The notes beneath the pieces were generated by a model. That model was not told the origin of the DNA. It searched no databases and was given only the letters and a program-made list of their open reading frames with translations. From positions 471,939 to 535,938 of the forward strand of contig CACUVI010000001.1 of assembly GCA_902725215.1 (NCBI GenBank): DNA of 64,000 nt, read 5' to 3'. Both the position numbers and the translations under genes were made by a program. The DNA comes from Rhodospirillaceae bacterium LM-1. GTDB lineage: Bacteria > Pseudomonadota > Alphaproteobacteria > Rhodospirillales > WMHbin7. Below are positions 8,541 through 16,603 of this stretch, piece by piece; position 1 is the first letter of the stretch, and every line of letters begins with the position of its first letter.

Positions 8541-9004
8541 GATTCAAGTTCCGTCTCAAGCTGGATGTAATGGCTGGCCATCATGCCCTGACTGCGGAAA
8601 AAGCTCATGACCAGTTCATTCTTGTGAGAAACCGTGGTGCGCACCGTATGCACGCCGTATTTGCGAAACCCGTCGCAAATGGCTTGGTAAAGCGCCGTGC
8701 CGACGCCCGTTTGGCGGCCTTCGGAATCGACATTGATGCCGAAGATCCAACCACAGGGCGGAGAATCGAATTCCCAGGCCCGAACCTCGCCCATGATGTA
8801 GCCCAAGAGCTTCTTGTTGGCATCCTCGGCCAACAAGAAGTACCGGCCCTTTCGCCGACCGCCATAGCGTTCAAAAACATCCTGCCAGTAATCGGGCTTG
8901 GCTATTCCAGAAATCCGCTCGTCCAGGGCGGCCACGGCGGGAAGATCTTCGCCAGTCACCGTCCGAATGTCAAAAGCGCGGTCATCCGAAGATGAGAGCT
9001 TCAT
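8537..9004 (-). CDS. GNAT family N-acetyltransferase (BadL-like), upstream of the Rrf2 gene
   Basis: 155 residues from ATG 9004; the frame stays open to 9058 but that leader looks non-coding and overlaps the promoter. Seen: DIRTVTGEDLPAVAALDERISG at the N-terminus, acetyl-CoA loop NVDSEGRQTGVGTALY, and C-terminal strand ELVMSFFRSQGMMAS. It is a paralogue of the two GNATs at 5.1-6.1 kb. The stop overlaps the start of the Rrf2 gene. From memory, R. palustris has a comparable badL (GNAT)-badM pair. Substrate unknown; the benzoate-CoA ligase encoded divergently 147 bp away is the obvious candidate. Confidence 0.85.
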   Translation of the reverse strand: MKLSSSDDRAFDIRTVTGEDLPAVAALDERISGIAKPDYWQDVFERYGGRRKGRYFLLAEDANKKLLGYIMGEVRAWEFDSPPCGWIFGINVDSEGRQTGVGTALYQAICDGFRKYGVHTVRTTVSHKNELVMSFFRSQGMMASHYIQLETELES

Positions 9005-9070
9005 AATAAACGTTTTCCCCCTCGACGAATCGCACACAGGTTGACAGCATGGCCTCAAGGCGACAAACTG

Positions 9071-9095
9071 TAAATAGGTAACTCAGTACCGAATT
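9071..9095 (-). promoter_or_regulatory. Putative Rrf2/BadM operator, copy 2
   Basis: Read on the minus strand this is AATTCGGTAC-N7-CCTATTTA, identical in both blocks and in spacing to 6164-6188. Here the dyad is clear: GGTA (9077-9080), six bases, TACC (9087-9090), with extended half-sites matching at 7 of 10 positions. It sits between the GNAT-Rrf2 operon and benzoate-CoA ligase, so one site could control both, including autoregulation. Confidence 0.65.
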
Positions 9096-9150
9096 GCGCA
9101 CTGGGATTCAGCCTGTCCGGAAGCGGCACATGACACGGGGAGCCAAAACC

Positions 9151-10722
9151 ATGGAAGACCATAGCATCCGAATCGAGAAGCAGAACGCGCCGAGCCAGCT
9201 TCATTTCGCTCCGGTCTTCAACGTGGCCATCCACTTCATCGACCGGCACCTGAAGGAAGGGCGCGCCAACAAACTGGCCATCCGTTCCGATGCGGGCGAC
9301 GTTACCTACGGCCAACTGGCCGCCAATGTAAACCGGGCTGCCAATGCGCTGCGCTCACTTGGAATCGTGCCCGGCCAGCGGATGCTGATGGTGGTCAAGG
9401 ATTGCGCGGAATTCTTCTACCTTTTTTGGGGCGCCATCAAAGCGGGCGTGGTGCCCGTTCCCCTGAACACGCTGCTTAGGGCTGGCGACTACGCCTATAT
9501 GATCGAAGATTCGGGCTGCGCCGCCTTTGTCTATTCCCAAGAATTCGCCGCCGAATGCGAGGCCGCTCTGGCGGCGGCCAAATCCAGGCCCCAGCATGTT
9601 TTCAAAGTCGCCGCCTTCAGCGAATTGGCATCCAATGCGGGAGACCAATTCACCGCCCATCCGGCCACCGCGACCAGCGAATGTTTCTGGAACTATTCCT
9701 CCGGTTCGACGGGCCGCCCCAAGGGAACCGTGCATTGCCACCGCGACATTCCCATCACCGCGCAATGCTACGCCGTGGATGTCATCGGCGCCAAGGAAAG
9801 CGATGTTTTCTTCTCGGCCGCCAAATTGTTCTTCGCCTATGGCATGGGCAATGGCATGACCTTCCCTCTGTGGGTAGGCGGCACCGCGGTGCTGCTGGAG
9901 CCGCGCCCGACGCCGGAAAGCACCTTCGCCGCCATCGAAAAATTCAAGCCGACCCTGTATTTCGGCGTCCCCACCCTTTACGCCGCGCAATTGGCTTCGA
10001 TGGAAACGACCAAACCCGACCTGTCGTCGATACGCTATTGCGTATCGGCGGGCGAGGCCTTGCCCGCCGATATTTTCCGCCGTTGGAAAGAAGCCACTGG
10101 CCTGGACATTCTGGACGGCATTGGATCGACCGAGGCCTTGCACATCTTCATCTCGAATCGCCCGAACGACATCAGCCCCGGCACGTCGGGACGCATCGTT
10201 CCGGGCTATGAGGCGAGAATCGTTTCCGAGGACGGAAAAATCCAGCCGCCGGGAGAATCGGGCAAGCTGCATATTCGCGGCCTATCGACCGCCGTCTATT
10301 ATTGGAACCAGCCGGAAAAGACCAAGGACACCATGCTGGGCGACGGCTGGCTGAATACCGGCGACACCTACATCATGACCCAGGATGGGCATTTCCAATA
10401 TTGCGGACGCTCGGACGACATGATGAAGGTGGGCGGCATCTGGTGTTCGCCCTTCGAGATCGAAGCCAAGTTGGTCGAGCATCCCAAGGTGTTGGAAGCG
10501 GCCATCGTGGGGCGCGGCGACGATGACGGGCTGGTCAAGCCCGAAGCCTGGATCGTGCTAAAGGATCAGCGCGATTCATCGGAAAACACCGAAGCCGAGC
10601 TGCGCGAACATTGCAAGAAAGGGTTGGCGCCGTACAAATATCCGCGCTGGTTCCACTTCGTCGAAGAGTTGCCCAAGACGGCAACCGGCAAGATCCAACG
10701 ATTCAAGCTGCGCCAGCATTGA
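9151..10722 (+). CDS. bclA: Benzoate-CoA ligase
   Basis: 523 residues from ATG 9151 (GGGGAG ribosome site; an upstream in-frame start at 9094 would run through the operator). It is an ATP-dependent acyl-adenylate enzyme that activates benzoate to benzoyl-CoA, the first step of the pathway. Seen: A3 motif YSSGSTGRPKGTVH, GIGSTEALHIF, A7 motif NTGDTY, and A10 motif PKTATGKIQR with catalytic Lys514. The segment VFNVAIHFIDRHLKEGRANKLAI and overall length fit the BclA/BadA group rather than acetyl-CoA synthetases. The stop overlaps the start of the next gene by one base. The divergent GNAT-Rrf2 operon and the dyad at 9071 suggest both transcriptional and possibly acetylation control. Confidence 0.92.
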   Translation: MEDHSIRIEKQNAPSQLHFAPVFNVAIHFIDRHLKEGRANKLAIRSDAGDVTYGQLAANVNRAANALRSLGIVPGQRMLMVVKDCAEFFYLFWGAIKAGVVPVPLNTLLRAGDYAYMIEDSGCAAFVYSQEFAAECEAALAAAKSRPQHVFKVAAFSELASNAGDQFTAHPATATSECFWNYSSGSTGRPKGTVHCHRDIPITAQCYAVDVIGAKESDVFFSAAKLFFAYGMGNGMTFPLWVGGTAVLLEPRPTPESTFAAIEKFKPTLYFGVPTLYAAQLASMETTKPDLSSIRYCVSAGEALPADIFRRWKEATGLDILDGIGSTEALHIFISNRPNDISPGTSGRIVPGYEARIVSEDGKIQPPGESGKLHIRGLSTAVYYWNQPEKTKDTMLGDGWLNTGDTYIMTQDGHFQYCGRSDDMMKVGGIWCSPFEIEAKLVEHPKVLEAAIVGRGDDDGLVKPEAWIVLKDQRDSSENTEAELREHCKKGLAPYKYPRWFHFVEELPKTATGKIQRFKLRQH

Positions 10723-11645
10723 TGCGAAGCAAGCTCGTTTCCTTAAAAGAGGCGGTGGCCGGTTTCATCAAGGACGGCGACCGCCTAGTGATCGGAGCCA
10801 GTCTCGAGGCCGCCATTCCCTTTGCAGCCACCTTCGAGTTGATCCGCCAGGGCAAGCGCCAATTAGACCTGATCGCCCCCATCTCCGACGCTTCGGCCGA
10901 CATGCTGATCGGCGCCGGATGTGCTGGCAGCATTACCGGGGCCTGGGTGGGCAATGTTTCCGGCGGGCTTGGGCATAATTACCGGCGCGCCATGGAGCAA
11001 GGAATCCCGCATCCTCTGAAGGTCAACGATTTCTCGAACTTCTCGCTGGCCATGGCCCTGATGGCGGGCGCTTATGGCATGCCCTTCGTGCCTGTGCGCT
11101 CGCTTTTAGGGTCCGACATCACACAATCGAACCCCGACCATAAGATTTTGCAGAATCCATTAAGCGAAGCCCCCGACCCCGTGGTTCTGGTCAAGCCGTT
11201 GGTTCCCGACGTCGCCATCTTTTCTGTGCCGCGCTCGGATGTTTTCGGCAACGCGCATTTCTGGGGCAGCCTTGGCGTGGTGCAGGAAGCGGCGCTGGCC
11301 GCCAAAAGCGTGATTCTGCTGGCCGACGAGATCGTGGAACCCGCCGTCATCGCATCCGATCCCAACCGGGTGATCTTTCCCGGCTTCAAGGTTAAAGCCG
11401 TGGCGCATGAACCGGCAAGCCAATATCCGTCGCCGATGACGGGATGCTGGAAACGCGACAACGCCTTCTTCAACGATTACCATCAACGGTCCAGAGATCG
11501 CGAAGGCTATCTGGCTTGGCTTGAGGAATGGGTGCTGTCGCAAGCCGATCACGCGGCCTTGCGCGCCAAGCTGGGCAAACGCCTGGATGAATTGCGCATC
11601 AAGGGAACGGCCCTTGCCGCCCCCGCCAACTTTGCGTCGGAGTGA
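10722..11645 (+). CDS. Class I CoA-transferase, alpha subunit (GctA/IpdA-like)
   Basis: 307 residues from ATG 10722, which overlaps the ligase stop (TGATG). It is a GctA-type CoA-transferase subunit. Seen: LKEAVAGFIKDGDRLVIGASLEAAIPFAATFELIRQG at the N-terminus, PFVPVRSLLGSDI in the middle, and a C-terminal region (NDYHQRSRDREGYLAWLEEWV) also characteristic of IpdA, the ring-cleaving steroid hydrolase of the same fold. It forms a pair with the following gene. In this operon it could shuttle CoA between a dicarboxylate intermediate and another acid, recycle CoA, or act as a hydrolase; the substrate cannot be read from sequence. Confidence 0.85.
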   Translation: MRSKLVSLKEAVAGFIKDGDRLVIGASLEAAIPFAATFELIRQGKRQLDLIAPISDASADMLIGAGCAGSITGAWVGNVSGGLGHNYRRAMEQGIPHPLKVNDFSNFSLAMALMAGAYGMPFVPVRSLLGSDITQSNPDHKILQNPLSEAPDPVVLVKPLVPDVAIFSVPRSDVFGNAHFWGSLGVVQEAALAAKSVILLADEIVEPAVIASDPNRVIFPGFKVKAVAHEPASQYPSPMTGCWKRDNAFFNDYHQRSRDREGYLAWLEEWVLSQADHAALRAKLGKRLDELRIKGTALAAPANFASE

Positions 11646-11650
11646 GCGGC

Positions 11651-12415
11651 ATGTCTTCTGGATATTCCACGCAAGAACTGATGATCATCGCCAGCGCCCG
11701 CGAGATCAAGGACGGCGAAGTGGTGTTCGTCGGCATGCGCCTGCCGATTACCGCCTTTGGCGTGGCGCGTCTGACGCACGCCCCCAACGCGGTCGGCTTG
11801 TTCGAAGTGGGGATCGCCCGCTTTGAACCCGCAAAAGACATGCTTTACACCATGAGCGATCCGCCCAATCAACTGAATGCCGCTTGGTGTACCGGCACCA
11901 TGCAGGTGATGGGATTGCTGCAAGGCGGCCAGGTGGATGCAGGCTTCATCGGCGGGGCCGAGATCGACCGCTTCGGCAACATCAACACCAGCTATATCGG
12001 CGGCCATAGACAGATGAAGACAAAACTACCTGGATCGGGCGGCGCCGCCGACATCGCCGCCATGTCCAAGCGTCTGCTCGCCATCATGAATCATGAGCCG
12101 CACCGGCTGGTGCGGCGCGTCGGTTACATCACCTCGCCGGGCGGGCTGGATGGCGGAGACTCGCGCCGAAAGGCCGGGTTGCGCTGGGGCGGCACCGGAG
12201 CCGTGATCACCGACCGCGCCATCTTGAAGCCGCATGGCGAGGATGGGGAATTGCATCTGTTCAGCATCCATCCCGGCCACACGGCCGACGAGGTGAAAAA
12301 ACACACAGGGTGGGATTTGAAAGATCATCCCGACCAGATGCAAACCCCCGAACCCACGCCCATCGAGATGGATGCCTTGCATGCTATCGACCGCGACGGC
12401 TTCTGGCGCAGCTGA
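11651..12415 (+). CDS. Class I CoA-transferase, beta subunit (GctB/IpdB-like)
   Basis: 254 residues from ATG 11651; a GTG at 11642 overlapping the upstream stop is an alternative start. It is the partner of the preceding alpha subunit. Seen: FVGMRLPITAFGVARLTHAPN, then Glu52 in GLFEVGI, where glutaconate CoA-transferases carry their catalytic Glu (my alignment from memory). IpdB proteins lack that Glu, so a true transferase is favoured. Also seen: GFIGGAEIDRFGNINTSYIGG and the C-terminal HPGHTADEVKKHTGWDL. It is tightly coupled to bclA, so its substrate is probably in the benzoate pathway. Confidence 0.85.
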   Translation: MSSGYSTQELMIIASAREIKDGEVVFVGMRLPITAFGVARLTHAPNAVGLFEVGIARFEPAKDMLYTMSDPPNQLNAAWCTGTMQVMGLLQGGQVDAGFIGGAEIDRFGNINTSYIGGHRQMKTKLPGSGGAADIAAMSKRLLAIMNHEPHRLVRRVGYITSPGGLDGGDSRRKAGLRWGGTGAVITDRAILKPHGEDGELHLFSIHPGHTADEVKKHTGWDLKDHPDQMQTPEPTPIEMDALHAIDRDGFWRS

Positions 12416-12594
12416 TCAGGCCATCACAACAGATATTTTTGAATTTTTCCTTGCGGGTACGCAGCGTTACGGCTGGACCCGGCCCTTGGATTCGGGCAGG
12501 CTTCAAAAGGTCGGTCAGACTAAATGGGGATGCAAAGCCGCTTTTGCAAATCCCCTTGCATCTGCCCGGGACTTGTTTATAACCTTAATGACGC

Positions 12595-12619
12595 ATTTCG
12601 GTATTAAAATACTGCTTTA
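12595..12619 (+). promoter_or_regulatory. Putative Rrf2/BadM operator, copy 3 (weaker)
   Basis: ATTTCGGTAT-N7-CTGCTTTA matches copies 1 and 2 at 8 of 10 and 5 of 8 positions with identical spacing. The core dyad is GGTA-N6-TACT (12600-12613). It lies about 80 bp upstream of the transporter operon start, in a 282-bp spacer that otherwise holds only a bulged hairpin (12525-12555) of uncertain role. Confidence 0.45.
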
Positions 12620-12697
12620 ACCTGGGCACGCCCCAAAACTGTATCACGTCCGAACCAACGGACAGATTCAAACGGTCACTTTTCGGGAGGACTCCAT

Positions 12698-13900
12698 ATG
12701 ACGTTTCTGACTACGCCCGTATCCCGCCGACGCCTGTTGGCTGGCACTGCCGCCGGTGCCGCGGCTGTTTCCACTTTCACCCCCACCCGCTTCGCGATTG
12801 GCCAAACGGCCAAGCTGAAGATCGGCCTGATGCTGCCCTACAGCGGCACCTACGCATCGCTTGGCAACAACATCACCGACGCCTTCAAGCTGCGTTTGGC
12901 CGAAGTTGGCGGCAAGCTGGGCGGCCGCGAAGTCGAGTTCGTACAGCTCGATGACGAATCCGCTCCGCCCAAGGGCAAGGACAACGCCGCCCGCCTCGTC
13001 ACCAAGGACAAGGTCGATGTGCTGGTCGGCACCGTGCATTCCGGCGTCGCCATGGGCATGGCCGCCGTGGCGCGCGAAGAAAACGTGCTGTTGGTGGTGC
13101 CCAATGCGGGCGCTGGCGACATCACGGGCAAGATGTGCGCGCCCAATATTTTCCGCACGTCGTTCTCGAACTGGCAGCCCGGCTATGCCTGCGGCCCCGC
13201 CATGATGAAGGACGGCAAGAAGAACGTCGTGACCATGACCTGGAACTATCCGGCAGGCCACGAGCAGATCGGCGGTTTCAAGGAATCCTACACTGCCGCC
13301 GGCGGCAAGGTCGTCAAGGAAATCCTCCTCGACTTCCCCAAGGTCGAATTCCAGACCTACCTGACGGAAATCGCCGCCCTGAAGCCGGACGCCGTGTTCG
13401 TCTTCTTCTCGGGCGACGGCGCGGTCAAGTTCATCAAGGACTACGCGGGCGCTGGCCTTAAGGGCAAGATTCCGCTTTACGCCACCGGCTTCCTGACCGA
13501 CGGCGTTCTGCAAGCGGTGGGCAACGATGCCGAAGGCATCCGCAACACGCTGCACTACGCCGACTCGCTCGACAACCCGGTGAACAAGAAGTTCGTTGCA
13601 GCCTTCAAGGCGATGACCAAGCGCGATGCCGACGTCTTCGCCGTGCAGGGCTACGACACCTGTTCGCTGCTGGCGACCGGTCTTGAAGCCGTCAAGGGCG
13701 ACATCAAGGCAGGGGCTACGCTGTATTCGACGATGCGCAACACCATCGTTGACAGCCCGCGTGGCAAGTTCACCTTCTCGGCTTCCCACAACCCGGTCCA
13801 AGACTTCTACATGCGTGAAGTCCGGGGCGGCAGGGATGTCGTGCTGGGCGTGGCCGTCAAGGCGCTCGCCGATCCCGCCAAGGGATGCACGATGGTCTGA
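12698..13900 (+). CDS. ABC transporter substrate-binding protein, branched-chain amino acid type
   Basis: 400-residue periplasmic binding protein (LivJ-like fold, Peripla_BP_6). Seen: a twin-arginine-type leader (SRRRLLAGTAAGAAAVSTF) suggesting Tat export, then KLKIGLMLPYSGTYASLGNNI, the usual first strand. It is the first gene of a complete HAAT-type importer operon running to 17323. Binding proteins of this subfamily in aromatic-degradation clusters take up benzoate and related acids; the position after benzoate-CoA ligase makes an aromatic acid the likely ligand, though this is inference. A GGGAGGA ribosome site precedes the ATG. The shared dyad motif lies 79-103 bp upstream. Confidence 0.9.
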   Translation: MTFLTTPVSRRRLLAGTAAGAAAVSTFTPTRFAIGQTAKLKIGLMLPYSGTYASLGNNITDAFKLRLAEVGGKLGGREVEFVQLDDESAPPKGKDNAARLVTKDKVDVLVGTVHSGVAMGMAAVAREENVLLVVPNAGAGDITGKMCAPNIFRTSFSNWQPGYACGPAMMKDGKKNVVTMTWNYPAGHEQIGGFKESYTAAGGKVVKEILLDFPKVEFQTYLTEIAALKPDAVFVFFSGDGAVKFIKDYAGAGLKGKIPLYATGFLTDGVLQAVGNDAEGIRNTLHYADSLDNPVNKKFVAAFKAMTKRDADVFAVQGYDTCSLLATGLEAVKGDIKAGATLYSTMRNTIVDSPRGKFTFSASHNPVQDFYMREVRGGRDVVLGVAVKALADPAKGCTMV

Positions 13901-13987
13901 GTCCATAACGGATCGAGATCCGCCGTCCCGTCAGGGGCGGCGGGTCCCTTTCCCGCCTGACAGCGCTTCTCGTTCCAAGCCCGGCCC

Positions 13988-14854
13988 ATGGATATCAGTT
14001 ACTATCTCATTCAAGCTCTGAACGGCATTCAGTACGGCTTTCTGCTTTTCCTTGTGGCAAGCGGGCTGACGCTGATTTTCGGCATCATGGGCATCATCAA
14101 TCTGGCGCATGGCTCCTTCTTCATGATTGGAGCCTATCTGTGCTGGTGGCTCACTTCGCTGACCGGCAACCTCTTCCTGGGCATCTTGGCGGGCATTCCG
14201 CTGGCTGTGGCGCTAGGCCTGCTGATCGAGCGCTTCGGCATCGTTCACCTATACACCCGCGACCATCTCTATCAGGTGCTGTTCACCTATGGCCTGATTC
14301 TTATTTTCGGCGAGATGCGCAGCATCTTGTGGGGCAACGAAGTTCAGTCGGTGCAGATCCCAGAAATTCTTTCGGCCGCGATCCCACTGACCGACGTGCA
14401 GTCCTATCCGGTCTATCGCCTCTTCATCTCGCTGGTTTGCATGGCGCTGGCCGCGATGCTGTATCTGGTGGTTCAGCGTACCCGTTTGGGCATGACCATT
14501 CGCGCGGGCGCATCGAATCGCGAAATGGTGCAGGCCCTTGGCCTGGACATCGCCAAGCTGTTCGCCATTGTCTTTGCCTTGGGCGCCGCCCTTGCCGCTT
14601 TCGCCGGTATGGTGGCCGCCCCCGTGCAATCCGTTTTCCCCGGCATGGGAGATGAAATTCTGATCGTTTCGCTGGTCGTGGTCGTGGTTGGCGGCGTCGG
14701 CTCGATCAAGGGCGCCTTCCTGGGCGCCATGCTGATCGGACTGGCCGACACATTCGGCGCCGTCTTCCTACCCCATGGCGCGGGAACGGTGATCTACACC
14801 GTGATGGCGATCGTGCTTCTGTGGCGCCCTCAGGGCTTGTTTGGACGGACTTGA
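13988..14854 (+). CDS. livH: ABC transporter permease, LivH type
   Basis: 288-residue inner-membrane permease with about eight hydrophobic segments. Seen: the N-terminal QALNGIQYGFLLFLVASGLTLIFGIMGIINLAHGSFFMIGAYL and the C-terminal VVVVGGVGSIKGAFLGAMLIGL, both standard for LivH. It forms the translocation channel with the LivM-type permease encoded three bases downstream. It is part of the aromatic-acid importer operon; the name reflects family, not leucine specificity. The 87-bp gap after the binding-protein gene holds no clear terminator. Confidence 0.92.
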   Translation: MDISYYLIQALNGIQYGFLLFLVASGLTLIFGIMGIINLAHGSFFMIGAYLCWWLTSLTGNLFLGILAGIPLAVALGLLIERFGIVHLYTRDHLYQVLFTYGLILIFGEMRSILWGNEVQSVQIPEILSAAIPLTDVQSYPVYRLFISLVCMALAAMLYLVVQRTRLGMTIRAGASNREMVQALGLDIAKLFAIVFALGAALAAFAGMVAAPVQSVFPGMGDEILIVSLVVVVVGGVGSIKGAFLGAMLIGLADTFGAVFLPHGAGTVIYTVMAIVLLWRPQGLFGRT

Positions 14855-14857
14855 TCG

Positions 14858-15847
14858 ATGTACGTTCTTTCCCGCCCCGCTCTTGTCCTGCTGCTGATGA
14901 TGGCGATCGGCCTTGGCTTTTATCCGTTGGTGGGCGACAGCTATTACATCCGCCTGCTGACAAAAATCATGGTGCTTGGCCTGTTCGCCATGAGCCTGGA
15001 TCTGTTGATCGGCTTTACCGGATTGATCAGCCTGGGCCATGCCGCCTTCTTCGGCGTGGCCAGCTATGCCGTCGCTTGGTACATCGTCAAGGCGGGCGTC
15101 ACCAGCCTGCTTCTGATTTTGCCGACGGCCATCGGCGCGTCGGCGGCCTGCGCGCTGGTCATCGGCTGGCTGTCCATCAGAACGGCGGGCATCTATTTCA
15201 TCATGATCACGCTGGCCTTCGCCCAGATGCTGCACGCTTTCTTCAAGGATCAGAAGTACTGGGGCGGCACCGACGGATTCAATTTCTATGACAAGCCCCA
15301 GTTGGTTTTCGGCGATACGGTTCTGCTGGATCTCTCGAATCGCCTGACCCTTTATTATTTCACCTTTGCCATTCTGGTCTCCGCCTTCGTCTTCCTGATC
15401 GTGCTGTTGCGCTCGCCTTTCGGGCGCGCCATTCAAGGCGTGAAGGTGAACGAGGGGCGCATGCGCGCCATGGGCTACAACATCCGCCATCTGAAATTGA
15501 TCAGTTTCATCATCGCCGGTTCGCTGGCTGGCGTTGCGGGCTTTCTTGAAGCGACGCGCACCGCCTATGTGAACCCGGAACTGATGTCCTGGCACATGTC
15601 GGGCAATGTCATGATCATGGTGATCCTTGGCGGCATGGGCACCTTGTACGGCCCGCTTCTGGGCGCTCTGGCCCTGACCCTGCTGGGCGACAATATTTCC
15701 AGCATGTGGGATCACTGGCTGCTCATCATGGGCGCCTTCGTCATCGCCGTCGTCATGTTCCTGCCTGAAGGAATCGCGGGACTGATCGAAAAAACGGCCA
15801 ACCGCTTTAAGCGAAAACCTCCCCCCAAGGAGGAGACCGAGCCATGA
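14858..15847 (+). CDS. livM: ABC transporter permease, LivM type
   Basis: 329-residue permease partner of the LivH-type protein. Seen: GLFAMSLDLLIGFTGLISLGHAAFFGVASYA, the family signature, about nine hydrophobic segments, and VILGGMGTLYGPLLGALAL near the C-terminus, followed by a short charged tail (NRFKRKPPPKEETEP). It begins three bases after livH, and its stop overlaps the start of the first ATPase by four bases (ATGA). Confidence 0.92.
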   Translation: MYVLSRPALVLLLMMAIGLGFYPLVGDSYYIRLLTKIMVLGLFAMSLDLLIGFTGLISLGHAAFFGVASYAVAWYIVKAGVTSLLLILPTAIGASAACALVIGWLSIRTAGIYFIMITLAFAQMLHAFFKDQKYWGGTDGFNFYDKPQLVFGDTVLLDLSNRLTLYYFTFAILVSAFVFLIVLLRSPFGRAIQGVKVNEGRMRAMGYNIRHLKLISFIIAGSLAGVAGFLEATRTAYVNPELMSWHMSGNVMIMVILGGMGTLYGPLLGALALTLLGDNISSMWDHWLLIMGAFVIAVVMFLPEGIAGLIEKTANRFKRKPPPKEETEP

Positions 15848-16602
15848 GCGGATTTATCCTGGAAACTCAGAACCTGTCGCGCCATTTCGGCGCCTTGATG
15901 GCGGTCGATGACGTGACGCTCAGTTTCGAGCGTGGATTGGTGCACGCCGTACTTGGCCCCAACGGCGCAGGCAAAACGACGCTGATCAATCTGCTTTCGG
16001 GAGAAATTCTTCCCTCGTCGGGCAGCATTCGCTTCAAGGATTATGACATCACGAGCCTGCCCGCCAACGAAGTCAGCCATTTGGGAATTGGACGCAGCTT
16101 CCAGAAGACGAATATTTTTCCCAACTTCACCTGCTTCGAAAATTGCCGCCTGGCCGCCCAGTCGCGCATGAAGGGGGTTTTCCACTTCTTCAAACCGGCC
16201 CTTTCCTACAAGCGGATCAACGAGCTAGCCGAGAAGGGGCTTGAGATGTGCGGCCTGACCAAGCGGCGCGACACCCTAGCCCAAGCCATGAGCTATGGCG
16301 AGCAGCGCCAGCTTGAAATCGGCATGATGCTGGCCACCGAGCCGGAATTGCTGCTGCTCGACGAACCGCTGGCTGGCATGGGGGCCGAGGAATCCCTGAA
16401 GGTCATCGAGTTGCTGCGCAAACTGGCCAAGGAACACACGCTGATCCTGATCGAACACGACATGGACGCCGTTTTCGCCGTCGCCGACCGTTTGGCGGTG
16501 ATGGTCAATGGACGTCTGCTGGAAACCGGCACGGTGGCCGAAGTGAGGGCCAGCAAGGCCGTGCAGGAAGCCTATCTGGGCAGCGACGAGGAGGGGCACT
16601 GA
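15844..16602 (+). CDS. livG: ABC transporter ATPase, LivG type
   Basis: 252-residue nucleotide-binding subunit. Seen: Walker [11 protein letters not shown], the LivG-type Q-loop region GRSFQKTNIFPNFTCFEN, signature MSYGEQRQLEIGMML, Walker B LLLLDEPLAGM and the switch His in LILIEHDMDAVF. It energises the importer together with the LivF-type ATPase encoded one base downstream. Confidence 0.93.
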   Translation: MSGFILETQNLSRHFGALMAVDDVTLSFERGLVHAVLGPNGAGKTTLINLLSGEILPSSGSIRFKDYDITSLPANEVSHLGIGRSFQKTNIFPNFTCFENCRLAAQSRMKGVFHFFKPALSYKRINELAEKGLEMCGLTKRRDTLAQAMSYGEQRQLEIGMMLATEPELLLLDEPLAGMGAEESLKVIELLRKLAKEHTLILIEHDMDAVFAVADRLAVMVNGRLLETGTVAEVRASKAVQEAYLGSDEEGH

Positions 16603-16603
16603 C

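Noticed and set aside
12525..12555. Bulged hairpin GGGGATGCAAA / TTTGCAAATCCCC upstream of the importer
   Set aside because: The stem has a two-base bulge and no T run, and does not match a riboswitch I know; not enough to call a terminator or a regulatory RNA.
12668..13906. 412-codon minus-strand frame opposite the importer binding protein
   Set aside because: It is antisense to a well-supported binding-protein gene, with low-complexity His/Ala/Gly composition and no family features.
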